Shown: one piece after another, positions 1 through 8,403 of the stretch
How positions within the stretch are numbered: position 1 is the stretch's first letter
How the letters are laid out: each line of letters opens with the position of its first letter
Assembly: GCF_007994075.1 (NCBI RefSeq)
Contig: NZ_VIWU01000001.1
Location: forward strand, 310,001-374,000
Direction: 5' to 3'
Length of the DNA: 64,000 nt
Origin: Pseudonocardia hierapolitana
GTDB taxonomy: Bacteria; Actinomycetota; Actinomycetes; Mycobacteriales; Pseudonocardiaceae
Program-made: the position numbers and the translations under genes
Notes under the pieces: generated by a model
The model's database searches: none
Told to the model about the DNA's origin: nothing
The model's input: the letters and a program-made list of their open reading frames with translations, nothing else

Positions 1-671
1 TGGATCGGGCCTGGCGGCACGCGAGCCAGCAGCGCGCTCCCATCGGCATGGCCCGGGCGGCGACCGGGCTCGTGGAGTGGGCGTGGCTGAACGAGCAGCC
101 GGACCGCGCCCGGCGGGCGGCCGAAGAGGTGCTGCCCTGGATGCGGGGCGGCGCCTGGAACACGATGCGCGGCGAACTGCTGCGCCACCTGGCTCGCGCG
201 GGGATCGACCCCGGCCCGTTCCCCGGCTGCCCGGAGCCGTGGGCGGCCGGGCTGCGCGGCGACTGGGAGGCCGCCGCGGCGGAATGGGCCCGGATCGGCG
301 ATCCGTACGAGCGGGCGCTCGAACTCACCGAGTCCGGGGAAGCCGGGCCCGCGCTGGAGGGCCTGCGCGTGCTCGACGAGCTGGGCGCCGCGGCCGCCGC
401 GGTCGTCCGGCGCCGGTTGCGTGAACGGGGCCTGCGGCCACCACCGCAGCGGCGGACCGACCGCAAGCGGTCCCACCCGGCCGGGCTCACCGACCGCGAG
501 ATCGACGTGCTCGACCTCGTGGCGCAGGGCTCGACCAACGCGGAGATCGCGGCGAAGCTCGTGCTCTCGGTGCGCACCGTCGACCACCACGTGTCGTCGA
601 TCCTCGGCAAGCTCGGGGCGCGTACGCGCCGGGAGGCCGTCGCGGCGCGGCGCGCCCTCGAACCGAGCTGA
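1..671 (+). CDS. LuxR-family transcriptional regulator, C-terminal part (5' end outside window)
   Basis: The frame is open from the first bases of the window through an ATG at 48, and the residues before that ATG align with the paralogue at 2000-4630 (DRAW..., then GLVEWAWLNEQPDR against AIAEWSWLAGRPDR). The gene therefore starts upstream and only about 222 codons are visible. The last 60 residues form a LuxR-type helix-turn-helix (LTDREIDVLDLVAQG, NAEIAAKLVLSVRTVDHH). The preceding part is the helical, TPR-like tail of large ATP-dependent LuxR (LAL/MalT-like) activators, so a nucleotide-binding domain is expected outside the window. Targets are unknown. The close paralogue 1.3 kb downstream suggests a local duplication. 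Confidence 0.85.
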   Translation, partial: DRAWRHASQQRAPIGMARAATGLVEWAWLNEQPDRARRAAEEVLPWMRGGAWNTMRGELLRHLARAGIDPGPFPGCPEPWAAGLRGDWEAAAAEWARIGDPYERALELTESGEAGPALEGLRVLDELGAAAAAVVRRRLRERGLRPPPQRRTDRKRSHPAGLTDREIDVLDLVAQGSTNAEIAAKLVLSVRTVDHHVSSILGKLGARTRREAVAARRALEPS

Positions 672-1012
672 CCGGCGGAGACGCGGGGCGGGGGGCCTCC
701 AGCGCCTCCCGGGCAGCGTTGCTCTAGAAGGTCATCGGCTCTCCCGGGATCGGCCCCGACCCGGTCTCGGAGCTGCGTCGCCCCGGACACGCCGCGGTGC
801 GGGCGAAAGGTCACCCCTCGCGGCCCGGGTGTGTCCGCGCTGACGCACCGGGTGCCGGCTCACCGACGGACCAGGTCACCCACCTGCGGAGAGGGTGCGG
901 GCGTGCCCGGTCGGGTGCCGGGCTGTCACCGATGCAGATGGGCACCCCGGGCGTCCGGATGGGCAGCGCCGACGGATGTCCCGAGCCCGACCCGACCGTA
1001 GGAAGTGTCTCC
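672..1012. other. Intergenic gap, no gene seen
   Basis: 341 bases between the LuxR remnant and the sigma-factor gene. I find no convincing coding frame, RNA gene or strong palindrome. The only clear signal is at the right edge, where AGGAAG at about 1000-1005 forms the ribosome binding site for the ATG at 1013. Confidence 0.5.
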
Positions 1013-1681
1013 ATGCTGATGCTCGAAACACGCTGCCGGACCGTCGCCGAACGGCCCGGTGCTCCCGAGCCGGCCGCCCCGCCGGGTGCCGAGGTCGTGC
1101 CACGGCCCCTCGAGACCGCCCCGGCGGGGTGCGCCCCCCACTGCGCCCGCCTCTGCACCGAGGACGGGTTCGCGACGGCCTACACCGGCCACGCCAGCGA
1201 GCTGACCGGGTTCTGCCGGCGCGCGCTGGCCGACCACGGGCTCGCGGAGGAGGTCACCCAGGAGGTGTTCCTGCGGGCATGGCGCCGGTGCGCCACCTTC
1301 CGGGTCCGCGACGGCAGCAGCCGGGACGAGACGGCCCAGATACGCACCTGGCTCTTCGCGATCGCCCGCAACGCGGTGATCGACGCCACCCGCAGGCGCG
1401 GACGCCGCCCGACGCTGCACCTGGACCCCGAGCAGGTCGCCCAGCAGGCCGACCCGTCCGACACCTACGCCCGCTTCGACACGGCCGAGCAGGTGCGCGG
1501 CGGGCTCGCCGCGCTCACCCCGACCCACCGGGGCGTCCTCACCGCGATCTTCGTCGACGAGCTGACCTACGACCAGGCCGCCAACCGGTTCGGAGTCCCC
1601 GTCGGCACCGTGAAGAGCCGGATCTACTACGCGCTGCGGGCACTGCGCGCCGAGCTGGGCGACGATGGCCGGCACCGGTAG
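1013..1681 (+). CDS. RNA polymerase sigma factor, ECF-like sigma-70 family
   Basis: A 222-residue sigma factor with a region 2 core (FCRRALADHGLAEEVTQEVF, then RTWLFAIARNAVIDATRRRGR) and a region 4 helix-turn-helix (ALTPTHRGVLTAIFVDELTY, VPVGTVKSRIYYALRALRAE). The frame is open further upstream. I chose ATG 1013 because AGGAAG lies 8-9 bases before it and because the upstream residues are low-complexity. A second ATG at 1019 is possible. An N-terminal stretch of about 45 residues with several Cys and Pro residues precedes region 2, which is longer than in most ECF factors. No anti-sigma gene is adjacent. It lies between two LuxR regulators in the same orientation. Confidence 0.88.
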   Translation: MLMLETRCRTVAERPGAPEPAAPPGAEVVPRPLETAPAGCAPHCARLCTEDGFATAYTGHASELTGFCRRALADHGLAEEVTQEVFLRAWRRCATFRVRDGSSRDETAQIRTWLFAIARNAVIDATRRRGRRPTLHLDPEQVAQQADPSDTYARFDTAEQVRGGLAALTPTHRGVLTAIFVDELTYDQAANRFGVPVGTVKSRIYYALRALRAELGDDGRHR

Positions 1682-1999
1682 GCCCGGTATGGGCAGCGGT
1701 TGCCGATGCAGGCGCCGCCGCGGCGGGCGCAGGATCGAGCGGCGGGGGCGGGTGACCCCTGCACCACCCCGGCGCAGTGGCACGACCCGGCGGGAACAGA
1801 GGCCGCGGCCTCGGCCCGCCACGGTGTGACGCCGATGCGCACGGACGAGCCGGGAGGTGGCTCATCGCATGCGGTTGATGTGGCGTCACGAGAAGGAACG
1901 AACCACTCACCCGCCGCCGCGCGCGACGAGCTGCGCAGCACGATCACGCGGGTCTCCTGACCGATGGGTGGTGGGCCGGCTGCGTGGGAGCATGGCGCG
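1682..1999. other. Intergenic gap, no gene seen
   Basis: 318 bases. A 41-codon frame at 1835-1960 exists but has no recognisable ribosome binding site or homology I know of, so I do not call it. GGGAG at about 1986-1990 is the probable ribosome binding site of the following GTG start. Confidence 0.45.
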
Positions 2000-4630
2000 G
2001 TGGGGCCGGACCTGCTCGAGCGCGACGCGGAGATCCACGCGCTGCTCGCGGCGGTCGACGCGGCCGCGGCCGGCTCCGGGTCCGTCGTCCTGATCGGCGG
2101 CGAGGCGGGGATGGGCAAGTCCAGCCTGGTCCGAGCGTTCCTCTCGCGCCTGCCCCGTGAGGTGCGGGTCCTCGTCGGGGCATGTGACGACCTGCGGGCC
2201 AGGCGGCCCCTCGGCCCGCTCCGCGACGCCGCCCGCGGCAGCGGGGGCCCGCTGGAGCGGGCCGTCGTCGACCGTGACCTGGAGGCCGTCTTCGGTGCGG
2301 CCTCGCGCGAGCTCGACACACCGCCGGTCACGGTCCTCGTGGTCGAGGACCTGCAGTGGGTCGACGACGCCACGCTCGACGTGCTGCAGCACGTGGCGCG
2401 GCGGATCTCCTCGATGACGGCCGTTCTCGTGCTCACGCTGCGGGCGGACGAGGTCGATCCCACGCACCCGCTGCGTGCGCTGCTCGGCGAGCTCGGCGCG
2501 TCACGGGCACACCGGATCCAGCTCCAGCCACTGTCCGCCGACGCGGTGCGCGAGCTGACCTCGACGCGGGCCGCGCAGGGGGCGCGGTGGGACGCCGCCC
2601 AGCTGCACGCCCTGACCGGCGGGAACCCGTTCTTCGTGTCCGAGACGCTCGCATCGCCGCCGGGCACCGTTCCGCGCACGGTCTCCGACGCGGTCATCGC
2701 CCGGTCGAGCCAGCTCACGCCCGCGGCCCGAGATGCGCTGGAGCAGCTCGCCGTGGTGCCGGCGGTCGTCGAGTTCGAGCTGGCGGAGTCGCTGCTGGGT
2801 GGTGGGCTCGGGCTCCTCGAGGAGGCAGAGCGGTACGGGATGCTGCAGGTGCGCCCCGACGGGCTCGCGTTCCGGCACGAGCTCGCGCGGCGCGCCGTCG
2901 AGTCCCGCCTGCCGGTGATCCGGCGCAGGCGCCTCAACCAGGCCGTCGTCGCCTCGTTGCTCGCCCAGCCACAGCCCGACCTCGACCGGGTGGTGCACCA
3001 CGCCGTCGAGGCGGACGACGCCGAGGCGGTCGCCGAGCACGCGCCGGAGGCCGGCCGGGCCGCGGCCCGGCTCGGGTCGAACCGGCAGGCGCTCGCCCAC
3101 TTCGGCGTCGCGCTGAGGTACGCCGCGACGCTGCCGCCCGCCGAACACGCCCGCCTGCTCGACGAGTACGCGTGGGAGCTCGGCAACGCCCAGCGCTTCG
3201 ACGAGGCCGTGCGGTTCAGCAGCGAGTCGGTCCGCCGGTACGAGACGCTCGACGACCGGGAGGCCCTCGCCGACGTGCTCGCCCGGATGTCGCGCCACCT
3301 GTACATGACCGGTGCCACCTCGGAGGCCAAGCAGGCCGCGGGCCGTGCCGTCGAGGTGCTGGAGGCCGCGCACGCCTCGGTGGAGCACGTGGCGAACGCG
3401 CTCATCGCACAGGGGTCGATGCTGACGCTCACCGGGCGGTCCCGCACGGCCCTCGACGTGCTGGCCCGGGCCCAGCGCCTCACCGAGCAGGTCGGGAAGC
3501 CGTACCTCTCCGCGATGTGCCTGAACTGCATCGGGATGGCGCGGGGCGACCTCGAGGGCCCCGCCGGGCTCGTGCCGCTGCGGGAGAGCATCGCGATCGC
3601 CCGATCGGCGGGGGCGCACGAGACGGCCGCGCGCGCCTACACCAACCTGGCGGAGGCGCTGCACCGGTCGTGGTGCGGTGACGAGCTCGCCCGCGTCCTC
3701 GACGACGGCGTCGCCTTCGCCCTCGAGCGCGGGCTGTGGTCGCACGCCTACGCCCTCCAGGCGCACCGCGGCCTGCTCCTCCTGCGACGTGGCGACTGGA
3801 CGGACGCGGCGGAGCTGCTCGCAGGCCTCGTCGCGGACGCGGGGGCCGCGGGCGTGCTGAGCGTCTTCAGCGTCGCGGCCCACGCCCGCCTGCTCGCCCG
3901 CCGCGGCGACCCCGCGGCGGAGGGCATGCTGTTCGACGCCTGGGACCGTGCCGTGGCACAGCGGTCCGTCACGGGGCTGGCCCTCGCCGGCCCGGCCATC
4001 GCCGAATGGTCCTGGCTGGCGGGCCGGCCGGACCGGTCCACCGTCGTCGTCGAGACCCTGATGGCCGGGGCCGACGGCCGGCTCGGGATCGCCCCCGTGA
4101 TCGGCGAGGTGTTGCGGTACCGGAGCCGGGCCGGGGTCCCGGTACCGGAGTTCCCCGCCTGCCCGCAGCCCTGGGCGTCCGGGCTGCGCGGCGACTGGCG
4201 GGAGGCGGCGGCCCGGTGGGCCGACGTCGGCGACCCGTACGAACGGGCCCTCGAGCTCGCCTCGTCGAGCGAGCCCGCGCCCATGCTGGAGGCGTTGAAG
4301 GTGCTCGACTCCCTGGACGCGCGGCCCGCCGCGGAGTGGGTGCGGGGGAATCTGGCCGCTGCCGGCGTCACGAAGGTGCCCCGGCGGCCCTCGACGAGCA
4401 CCCGCGCCAACCCCGCCCGCCTGACCGAACGCCAGCTGGAGGTGCTCGCCCTGCTGACCGAGGGCCTGACCGACGCCGAGATCGCGGCGGAGCTCGTGCT
4501 GTCCGTGCGGACGGTCAACCACCACGTCGCAGACGTGTTCGACAAGCTCGGCGTCCGCTCCCGGCGGGCCGCCGCCGCGGTGGCGCGCACGCTGGACATG
4601 CCGCGGCGTCGGGGCGGGAGCCGCCGCTAG
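2000..4630 (+). CDS. Large ATP-binding LuxR-family transcriptional regulator (LAL type)
   Basis: An 876-residue regulator. An N-terminal AAA/STAND-like ATPase has Walker A (GGEAGMGKSS, about residues 33-42) and Walker B (VLVVEDLQWVDD). A long helical TPR-like middle follows, and the protein ends in a LuxR helix-turn-helix (LTERQLEVLALLTEGLTDAE, LSVRTVNHHVADVFDKLGV). Family knowledge: such proteins are ATP- and ligand-dependent activators. I chose GTG 2000 because GGGAG lies 9 bases before it and the protein then begins GPDLLERDAEI, a usual family start. An in-frame ATG at 1964 has no good ribosome binding site. Its last third resembles the partial gene at the window start. The ligand is unknown. 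Confidence 0.88.
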   Translation: MGPDLLERDAEIHALLAAVDAAAAGSGSVVLIGGEAGMGKSSLVRAFLSRLPREVRVLVGACDDLRARRPLGPLRDAARGSGGPLERAVVDRDLEAVFGAASRELDTPPVTVLVVEDLQWVDDATLDVLQHVARRISSMTAVLVLTLRADEVDPTHPLRALLGELGASRAHRIQLQPLSADAVRELTSTRAAQGARWDAAQLHALTGGNPFFVSETLASPPGTVPRTVSDAVIARSSQLTPAARDALEQLAVVPAVVEFELAESLLGGGLGLLEEAERYGMLQVRPDGLAFRHELARRAVESRLPVIRRRRLNQAVVASLLAQPQPDLDRVVHHAVEADDAEAVAEHAPEAGRAAARLGSNRQALAHFGVALRYAATLPPAEHARLLDEYAWELGNAQRFDEAVRFSSESVRRYETLDDREALADVLARMSRHLYMTGATSEAKQAAGRAVEVLEAAHASVEHVANALIAQGSMLTLTGRSRTALDVLARAQRLTEQVGKPYLSAMCLNCIGMARGDLEGPAGLVPLRESIAIARSAGAHETAARAYTNLAEALHRSWCGDELARVLDDGVAFALERGLWSHAYALQAHRGLLLLRRGDWTDAAELLAGLVADAGAAGVLSVFSVAAHARLLARRGDPAAEGMLFDAWDRAVAQRSVTGLALAGPAIAEWSWLAGRPDRSTVVVETLMAGADGRLGIAPVIGEVLRYRSRAGVPVPEFPACPQPWASGLRGDWREAAARWADVGDPYERALELASSSEPAPMLEALKVLDSLDARPAAEWVRGNLAAAGVTKVPRRPSTSTRANPARLTERQLEVLALLTEGLTDAEIAAELVLSVRTVNHHVADVFDKLGVRSRRAAAAVARTLDMPRRRGGSRR

Positions 4631-4820
4631 ACGAGTCAGTCCTATCTGATCCGTGGTCGTAGGCGATCGGTGGCGGATAACTGCCGAATGGTGTGGTTGC
4701 TCGGGCACGCCCGTTTTCGACGGATCGCTTCCTGGCGGGCGCCTGCGCAACTATCTCGTGGGCCGTTCCCGCCTCCCCACGCGGCTATCGGAGCCATTTG
4801 TTGGGTTCTGCGGAACGCGC

Positions 4821-5763
4821 TCACGCGGCCGTGCGGATCCAGCGGGGGAGTAGGGCCTCGAGGATGGGTTCAGGGTCGAGGCGGTCGCCGTACCAGTCGG
4901 GGGTGAGGGTGGTGTGGTCGATCTGTAGCCGAGCGCGGGTGTGCATTTCGATCAGGCTTTCGGTGTTGCCGGTCAACGGCGTTGGGATGGCCGGGATCGG
5001 GGGGCCATCGGGTCGGCGGAACTCCCATCGACCGGCCAGTCGGCGGATGCGGTAGCCGTGGTCGTGGATGAGGCGGTGGGGTGGAAGGAGCAGACCAGGA
5101 TCAGGTTGTCGATATCCGTGCGGCCGCCGGACCACCAGGGGACGACGTGGTGGGCGTGCAGATGCCGGGTGTGGGTGCAGCCGGGGAACTGACACCCCTC
5201 CCCGTCCCGCACGGTGCGGGCGGCGATCTGGGCGGGGGTGGCCAGGCGCCGGTTGCGACCCCGATACATGCGGGTGCTGGTCCGGTCGTTGAGCAGCACC
5301 TGCACCCGGGCATCACAGGCCAGCCGCTCCGCCGTCGTCGCGGGGATCTCGGGCCCGTCGTCGAGGCGGGCGGTGCCGGTGGTGGTGTCGAGGTGCACGA
5401 TCACCTGCGCCTTCCCGCGCTCGACCACCGGCCCGGAGGCCTCTTCGGAGTGGGTGCGGTCTTGGAGTAGGAGAGCTGCCCGGCGGCGAACGCCTCCCGG
5501 ATGCGCGGCAGGTTGCGCAGGGCGTGCGCCACGCGGAGGCGTTCGGTGGCGGTGCGCAGGTTCATCCCGGCCCGCCAGGACAACCAGTGCGCACAGGAGC
5601 GAATCCCGTCACCGGCCCAGCCGTTCCGTTGGTCGAACTCGGCCAGCAACTGTAGGAATCGGCATTCGGCGGCGGCGATGTGCCCGGCCAGACCGAGGAG
5701 TTCGGATTCCAGGTCGTCGAGGGGTATGGCCTGTAGTGGGGTCGGGAGCGAAATGATCGACAC
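4821..5763 (-). pseudogene. 13E12-repeat/DUF222 HNH endonuclease-like gene, broken
   Basis: Three consecutive reading frames together make one DUF222/HNH protein. The N-terminal frame (GTG 5763, GGGAGG six bases upstream) gives DDLESELLGLAGHIAAAE and GIRSCAHWLSWRAGM and is cut after GQLSYSKT. The next frame resumes at VERGKAQVIVHLDTTTG and holds the HNH core (CQFPGCTHTRHLHAHHVVPWW). Near 5084-5088 two extra C's (CACCCCACCGCC where CACCACCGC is expected) shift into the third frame (HRLIHDHGYRI...) that runs to TGA 4821. At least 100 codons of the central DUF222 part are missing. The family is abundant and repetitive in actinobacteria and its function is poorly defined. This copy cannot make a full protein. 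Confidence 0.85.
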
Positions 5764-5850
5764 GACAAACCTCCCGAAGCGCCCTGAGTCAATGTTCGAC
5801 CCAAAGGATGGCAGTCGGGTCCGACAATTCCTGGCCCCTGTGGAGGGTGG

Positions 5851-5872
5851 GCCGCGTTCCGCGGAACGCGGC
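5851..5872. repeat. Perfect 22-bp palindrome
   Basis: The two arms, GCCGCGTTCCG and CGGAACGCGGC, meet with no spacer and are followed by partial direct repeats of GGAACGCGGCGG. It lies about 90 bases before the start of the broken HNH gene. It could be a terminator, an attenuator or simply GC-rich repeat debris. Confidence 0.6.
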
Positions 5873-5920
5873 GGCACGGAACGCGGCGGAACGACGGCAA
5901 CTGCGTGGTTGTGAGCCCGC

Positions 5921-6052
5921 GGGGGTTGGGTCGGGACCACAGGATAGTTGCGTAGGCACCCGGCGGTGACGGTCTCGTCGAGAACCGCCGTGCCCTCAAG
6001 CCGGGGACGGCCGCCAAAGCAACCACGCTATTCGGTAGTGATCCCAACCCAG
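5921..6052 (+). repeat. Dispersed intergenic repeat, copy A
   Basis: Shares ordered blocks with three other places in the window (41815-41955, 59400-59540 inverted, 59905-60045). The blocks are GGGACCAC, GCGTAGGCACCCGGCG, GACGGTCTCGTCG, GAACCGCCGTGCCC, GGGGACGGCCGCC, a short gap, then CGGTAGTGATCCCAACCC. It sits in a gap with no gene. No transposase is attached to any copy. Confidence 0.7.
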
Positions 6053-6330
6053 CCACCCTCCCCGCGCGCGAGGCACGCCGCGAACGGCGTGACAGCGCCC
6101 GAGACACAGCTGAGGTCGATCGCAACGGCCGCCCGAGGCGACCAGGCTCGCCCACCGCGAGAAGCGTTCCCCGGCCCCCGATCGGACGCCGCCACCCTCG
6201 AGTTCGGAATTGGTTTCCACTCGGTGTGCCGGCGGGCCGGCCTCGTACCGAGGCGTCTCGGCCGGTTCGCCGGGGCGCCCAGTGGGAAGCTGGGCCGTCG
6301 AGATACGTGCAGGACTCCCGGTCGGGACCA

Positions 6331-8379
6331 CTAGGCTCGGGCCACGGCCGGCTCGATCCCCTCCAGGACGGTGCAGGTCACCGGGTCGCGTTTGCCGGCC
6401 ACCCGGACGGCCCGCCGGCCGCCGGTGCGGGCGAGCGGCCCGAGCTGCCGCATCGTCGCCGCCCCGATCACGACCTGGCCGGGCTCGGCGATGGCTTCGA
6501 GGCGGGCGGCGAGGTTGGTGGTGTCGCCGATCGCGGTGAAGTTTCGCATCTGCGCCGCGCCGATGTTGCCGACCAGCGCCGGACCGGTGTTGATCCCCAC
6601 CCGGAACCGCGGCCAGTCCGACCGGCCCGCGGCGACGGTCTCGACCGCGCAGTGGAGGCCGAGGCCAGCGCGCGCGGCGCGCAGGGCGTGGTCGGGCTGC
6701 CGGACGGGCGCGTTGAAGATCGCCATCACGGCGTCACCGACGAACTGCACCACGGTGCCGCCGTGTTCGAGGATCACCGGGACGACCGCGCCGTAGTAGG
6801 TGTTGAGCATCGCCACGACCGCCTCCGGCGAGCTGCGCTCGGAGAACGGCGTGAAGCCGCGCAGGTCCGCCATCAGCACGCTCACCTCGGCCACGCGGCC
6901 ACCGAGGCCGGCCTGCTCGGGGTCGGAGAGCAGGGCCGTGGCGACCGACGGCGACATGTAGGAGCGGAAGAGCCCGTCGAGCTGCGCGTACAGCCGGGCG
7001 TTCTCCAGAGTGACCGAGAGCTGGCTCGCGAGCGAGGTCAGCACGGCCCGCTCGGCCTCCGGGAAGGCGCCACGCGGGCGATGGACCTCCAGGACCCCGG
7101 CGGCGGCCCGCTTGACCGCCAGCGGCAGCACGAACGTGGCCCCGTCTGCGGAGCACCTCGGGCGCAGCTCGCGCAGCGCCCGCACGGCGATGCCGTCCCG
7201 GGCCGGCCGTCCGTCCGCGAACGCGAGGAGCCCCGAGCGCACGAGCCCCAGCCGCACAGCGTCACCGCGGAACGCTCCCGTCGCCAGCGCCATCACCTCG
7301 CTCAGGAGCTCCCGCTCACCCCGGATCACACTGGCGCGCTCCCCGATCGCGACGAGCGCGTGCAGCCGGCGCACCTGCTCGCGCTCGCGCCCCAGCGCCT
7401 CCGCGCTCTCCTGCAGGATGGCCACCTGCCGCTCGGTGAGCTGGAACCGGCGGGCGACGTCGGCGCTCAGGTCCGTGCCGACGTCGGCACCGGGTTCGGC
7501 GCGCCTGCGCACGGCCTCGACCATCTCCTCGAGCGCGCGGGAGTAGTCGCCGTGGATCGCGGCGAGCGTCTGCCGCAGCGTGACGCTGTCGAACAGGCCG
7601 AGGCCGGATCCCTCCCGCCGGAACTGGCGGTGCGCGCTCAGCGTGATGAGCGCGAACGCGGCGACCATCAGGACGTGCCACTCCCACCAGGAGACCCGCC
7701 AGCTGCGGCTCAGCGCGACGGCGACGAGGGTCTCGGCGAGCAGCACGAACGCGGTCAGCACGGCGAGCAGCAGCGGCGACCGGCGCTGCCGGTACACGTC
7801 CAGGTACCGGACGGCGGCGGCCAGGTACAGCCCGGCGCCTACGACGACACCGCCCGCCACCAGCGGATGCGTCTCGATCTCGTCGGGATGCAGGTGGAGC
7901 GGCGGGACACGGGCGAACGTCAGGGCCGTCCACACGCCGAGCAGCAGCCACGGCGTGGCGGCGAGCGGCGTCTGGCAGCGCATCACCCGGGTCGCCGCCG
8001 CAGGGCCGAGCGGTGCGGCGGACGCGAGCGCGGCGATCCCGCCGAGCACCAGCCCGACCGGCGTCGCCGAGACGAAGCCCGCGTTCGACTCCGGGATCAG
8101 CAGCCCAGGCGTGGCCAGCGCGTGCACCCCGAGGAAGCCCGCGTTCAGCTGGAACACCAACGCGACGAGGAACAGCCGGGCGTCCTGGCGGCGACGCACC
8201 GCCCGCAGCATCACGACCGCCAACGCGAGCGCCACCGCGGACGTCGCGAGCACGATCCAGAAATGCGCGCCGTGGTGCTGGTAGTGCACGTCTGCCGCGG
8301 GCAGGACCAGGAGCAGCCCCAGGCCGGCGAGCGGGAGGCAGACCGGCAGCAGCCAGCCGGCGACGAAGCGCCCCGTCAC
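6331..8379 (-). CDS. Membrane-bound class III adenylate/guanylate cyclase with GAF-like domain
   Basis: 682 residues, GTG start at 8379. The first 245 residues or so form about seven hydrophobic segments. A coiled linker and a GAF-like domain follow (around residues 330-460). The C-terminal 170 residues are a class III cyclase: metal aspartates in VLMADLRGFTPFSE and FVGDAVMAIFNAP, then RVGINTG and NFTAIGDTTNLAARLE. All catalytic motifs look intact. The predicted reaction is ATP (or GTP) to cyclic nucleotide. It starts 24 bases after the Crp-like gene in the same direction, so the two are probably co-transcribed as a sensor/effector module. I cannot decide between cAMP and cGMP from sequence alone. 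Confidence 0.9.
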   Translation of the reverse strand: MTGRFVAGWLLPVCLPLAGLGLLLVLPAADVHYQHHGAHFWIVLATSAVALALAVVMLRAVRRRQDARLFLVALVFQLNAGFLGVHALATPGLLIPESNAGFVSATPVGLVLGGIAALASAAPLGPAAATRVMRCQTPLAATPWLLLGVWTALTFARVPPLHLHPDEIETHPLVAGGVVVGAGLYLAAAVRYLDVYRQRRSPLLLAVLTAFVLLAETLVAVALSRSWRVSWWEWHVLMVAAFALITLSAHRQFRREGSGLGLFDSVTLRQTLAAIHGDYSRALEEMVEAVRRRAEPGADVGTDLSADVARRFQLTERQVAILQESAEALGREREQVRRLHALVAIGERASVIRGERELLSEVMALATGAFRGDAVRLGLVRSGLLAFADGRPARDGIAVRALRELRPRCSADGATFVLPLAVKRAAAGVLEVHRPRGAFPEAERAVLTSLASQLSVTLENARLYAQLDGLFRSYMSPSVATALLSDPEQAGLGGRVAEVSVLMADLRGFTPFSERSSPEAVVAMLNTYYGAVVPVILEHGGTVVQFVGDAVMAIFNAPVRQPDHALRAARAGLGLHCAVETVAAGRSDWPRFRVGINTGPALVGNIGAAQMRNFTAIGDTTNLAARLEAIAEPGQVVIGAATMRQLGPLARTGGRRAVRVAGKRDPVTCTVLEGIEPAVARA

Positions 8380-8403
8380 GGCACCGCCCTCATCGCACGG
8401 CCC

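Larger units (their letters stand above)
5764..6330. other. Gene-free intergenic stretch with palindrome and repeat copy A
   Basis: 567 bases between the broken HNH gene and the cyclase gene. It holds a perfect 22-bp palindrome at 5851-5872 and one copy of a dispersed repeat at about 5921-6052. I see no convincing gene in the rest. Peptide-like translations of the repeat recur in other copies, but the frame and start are not conserved. Confidence 0.6.

Noticed and set aside
1835..1960. 41-codon plus-strand frame before the LuxR gene
   Set aside because: No ribosome binding site, no recognisable similarity and composition like the surrounding non-coding sequence.
5921..6052. Short proteins read from the dispersed repeat (ending in PPGAYATILW-like segments)
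   Set aside because: The frame can be followed in copies A, B and partly D, but starts are not conserved, C shifts, and no ribosome binding sites are present. I treat it as a DNA repeat, not a gene.
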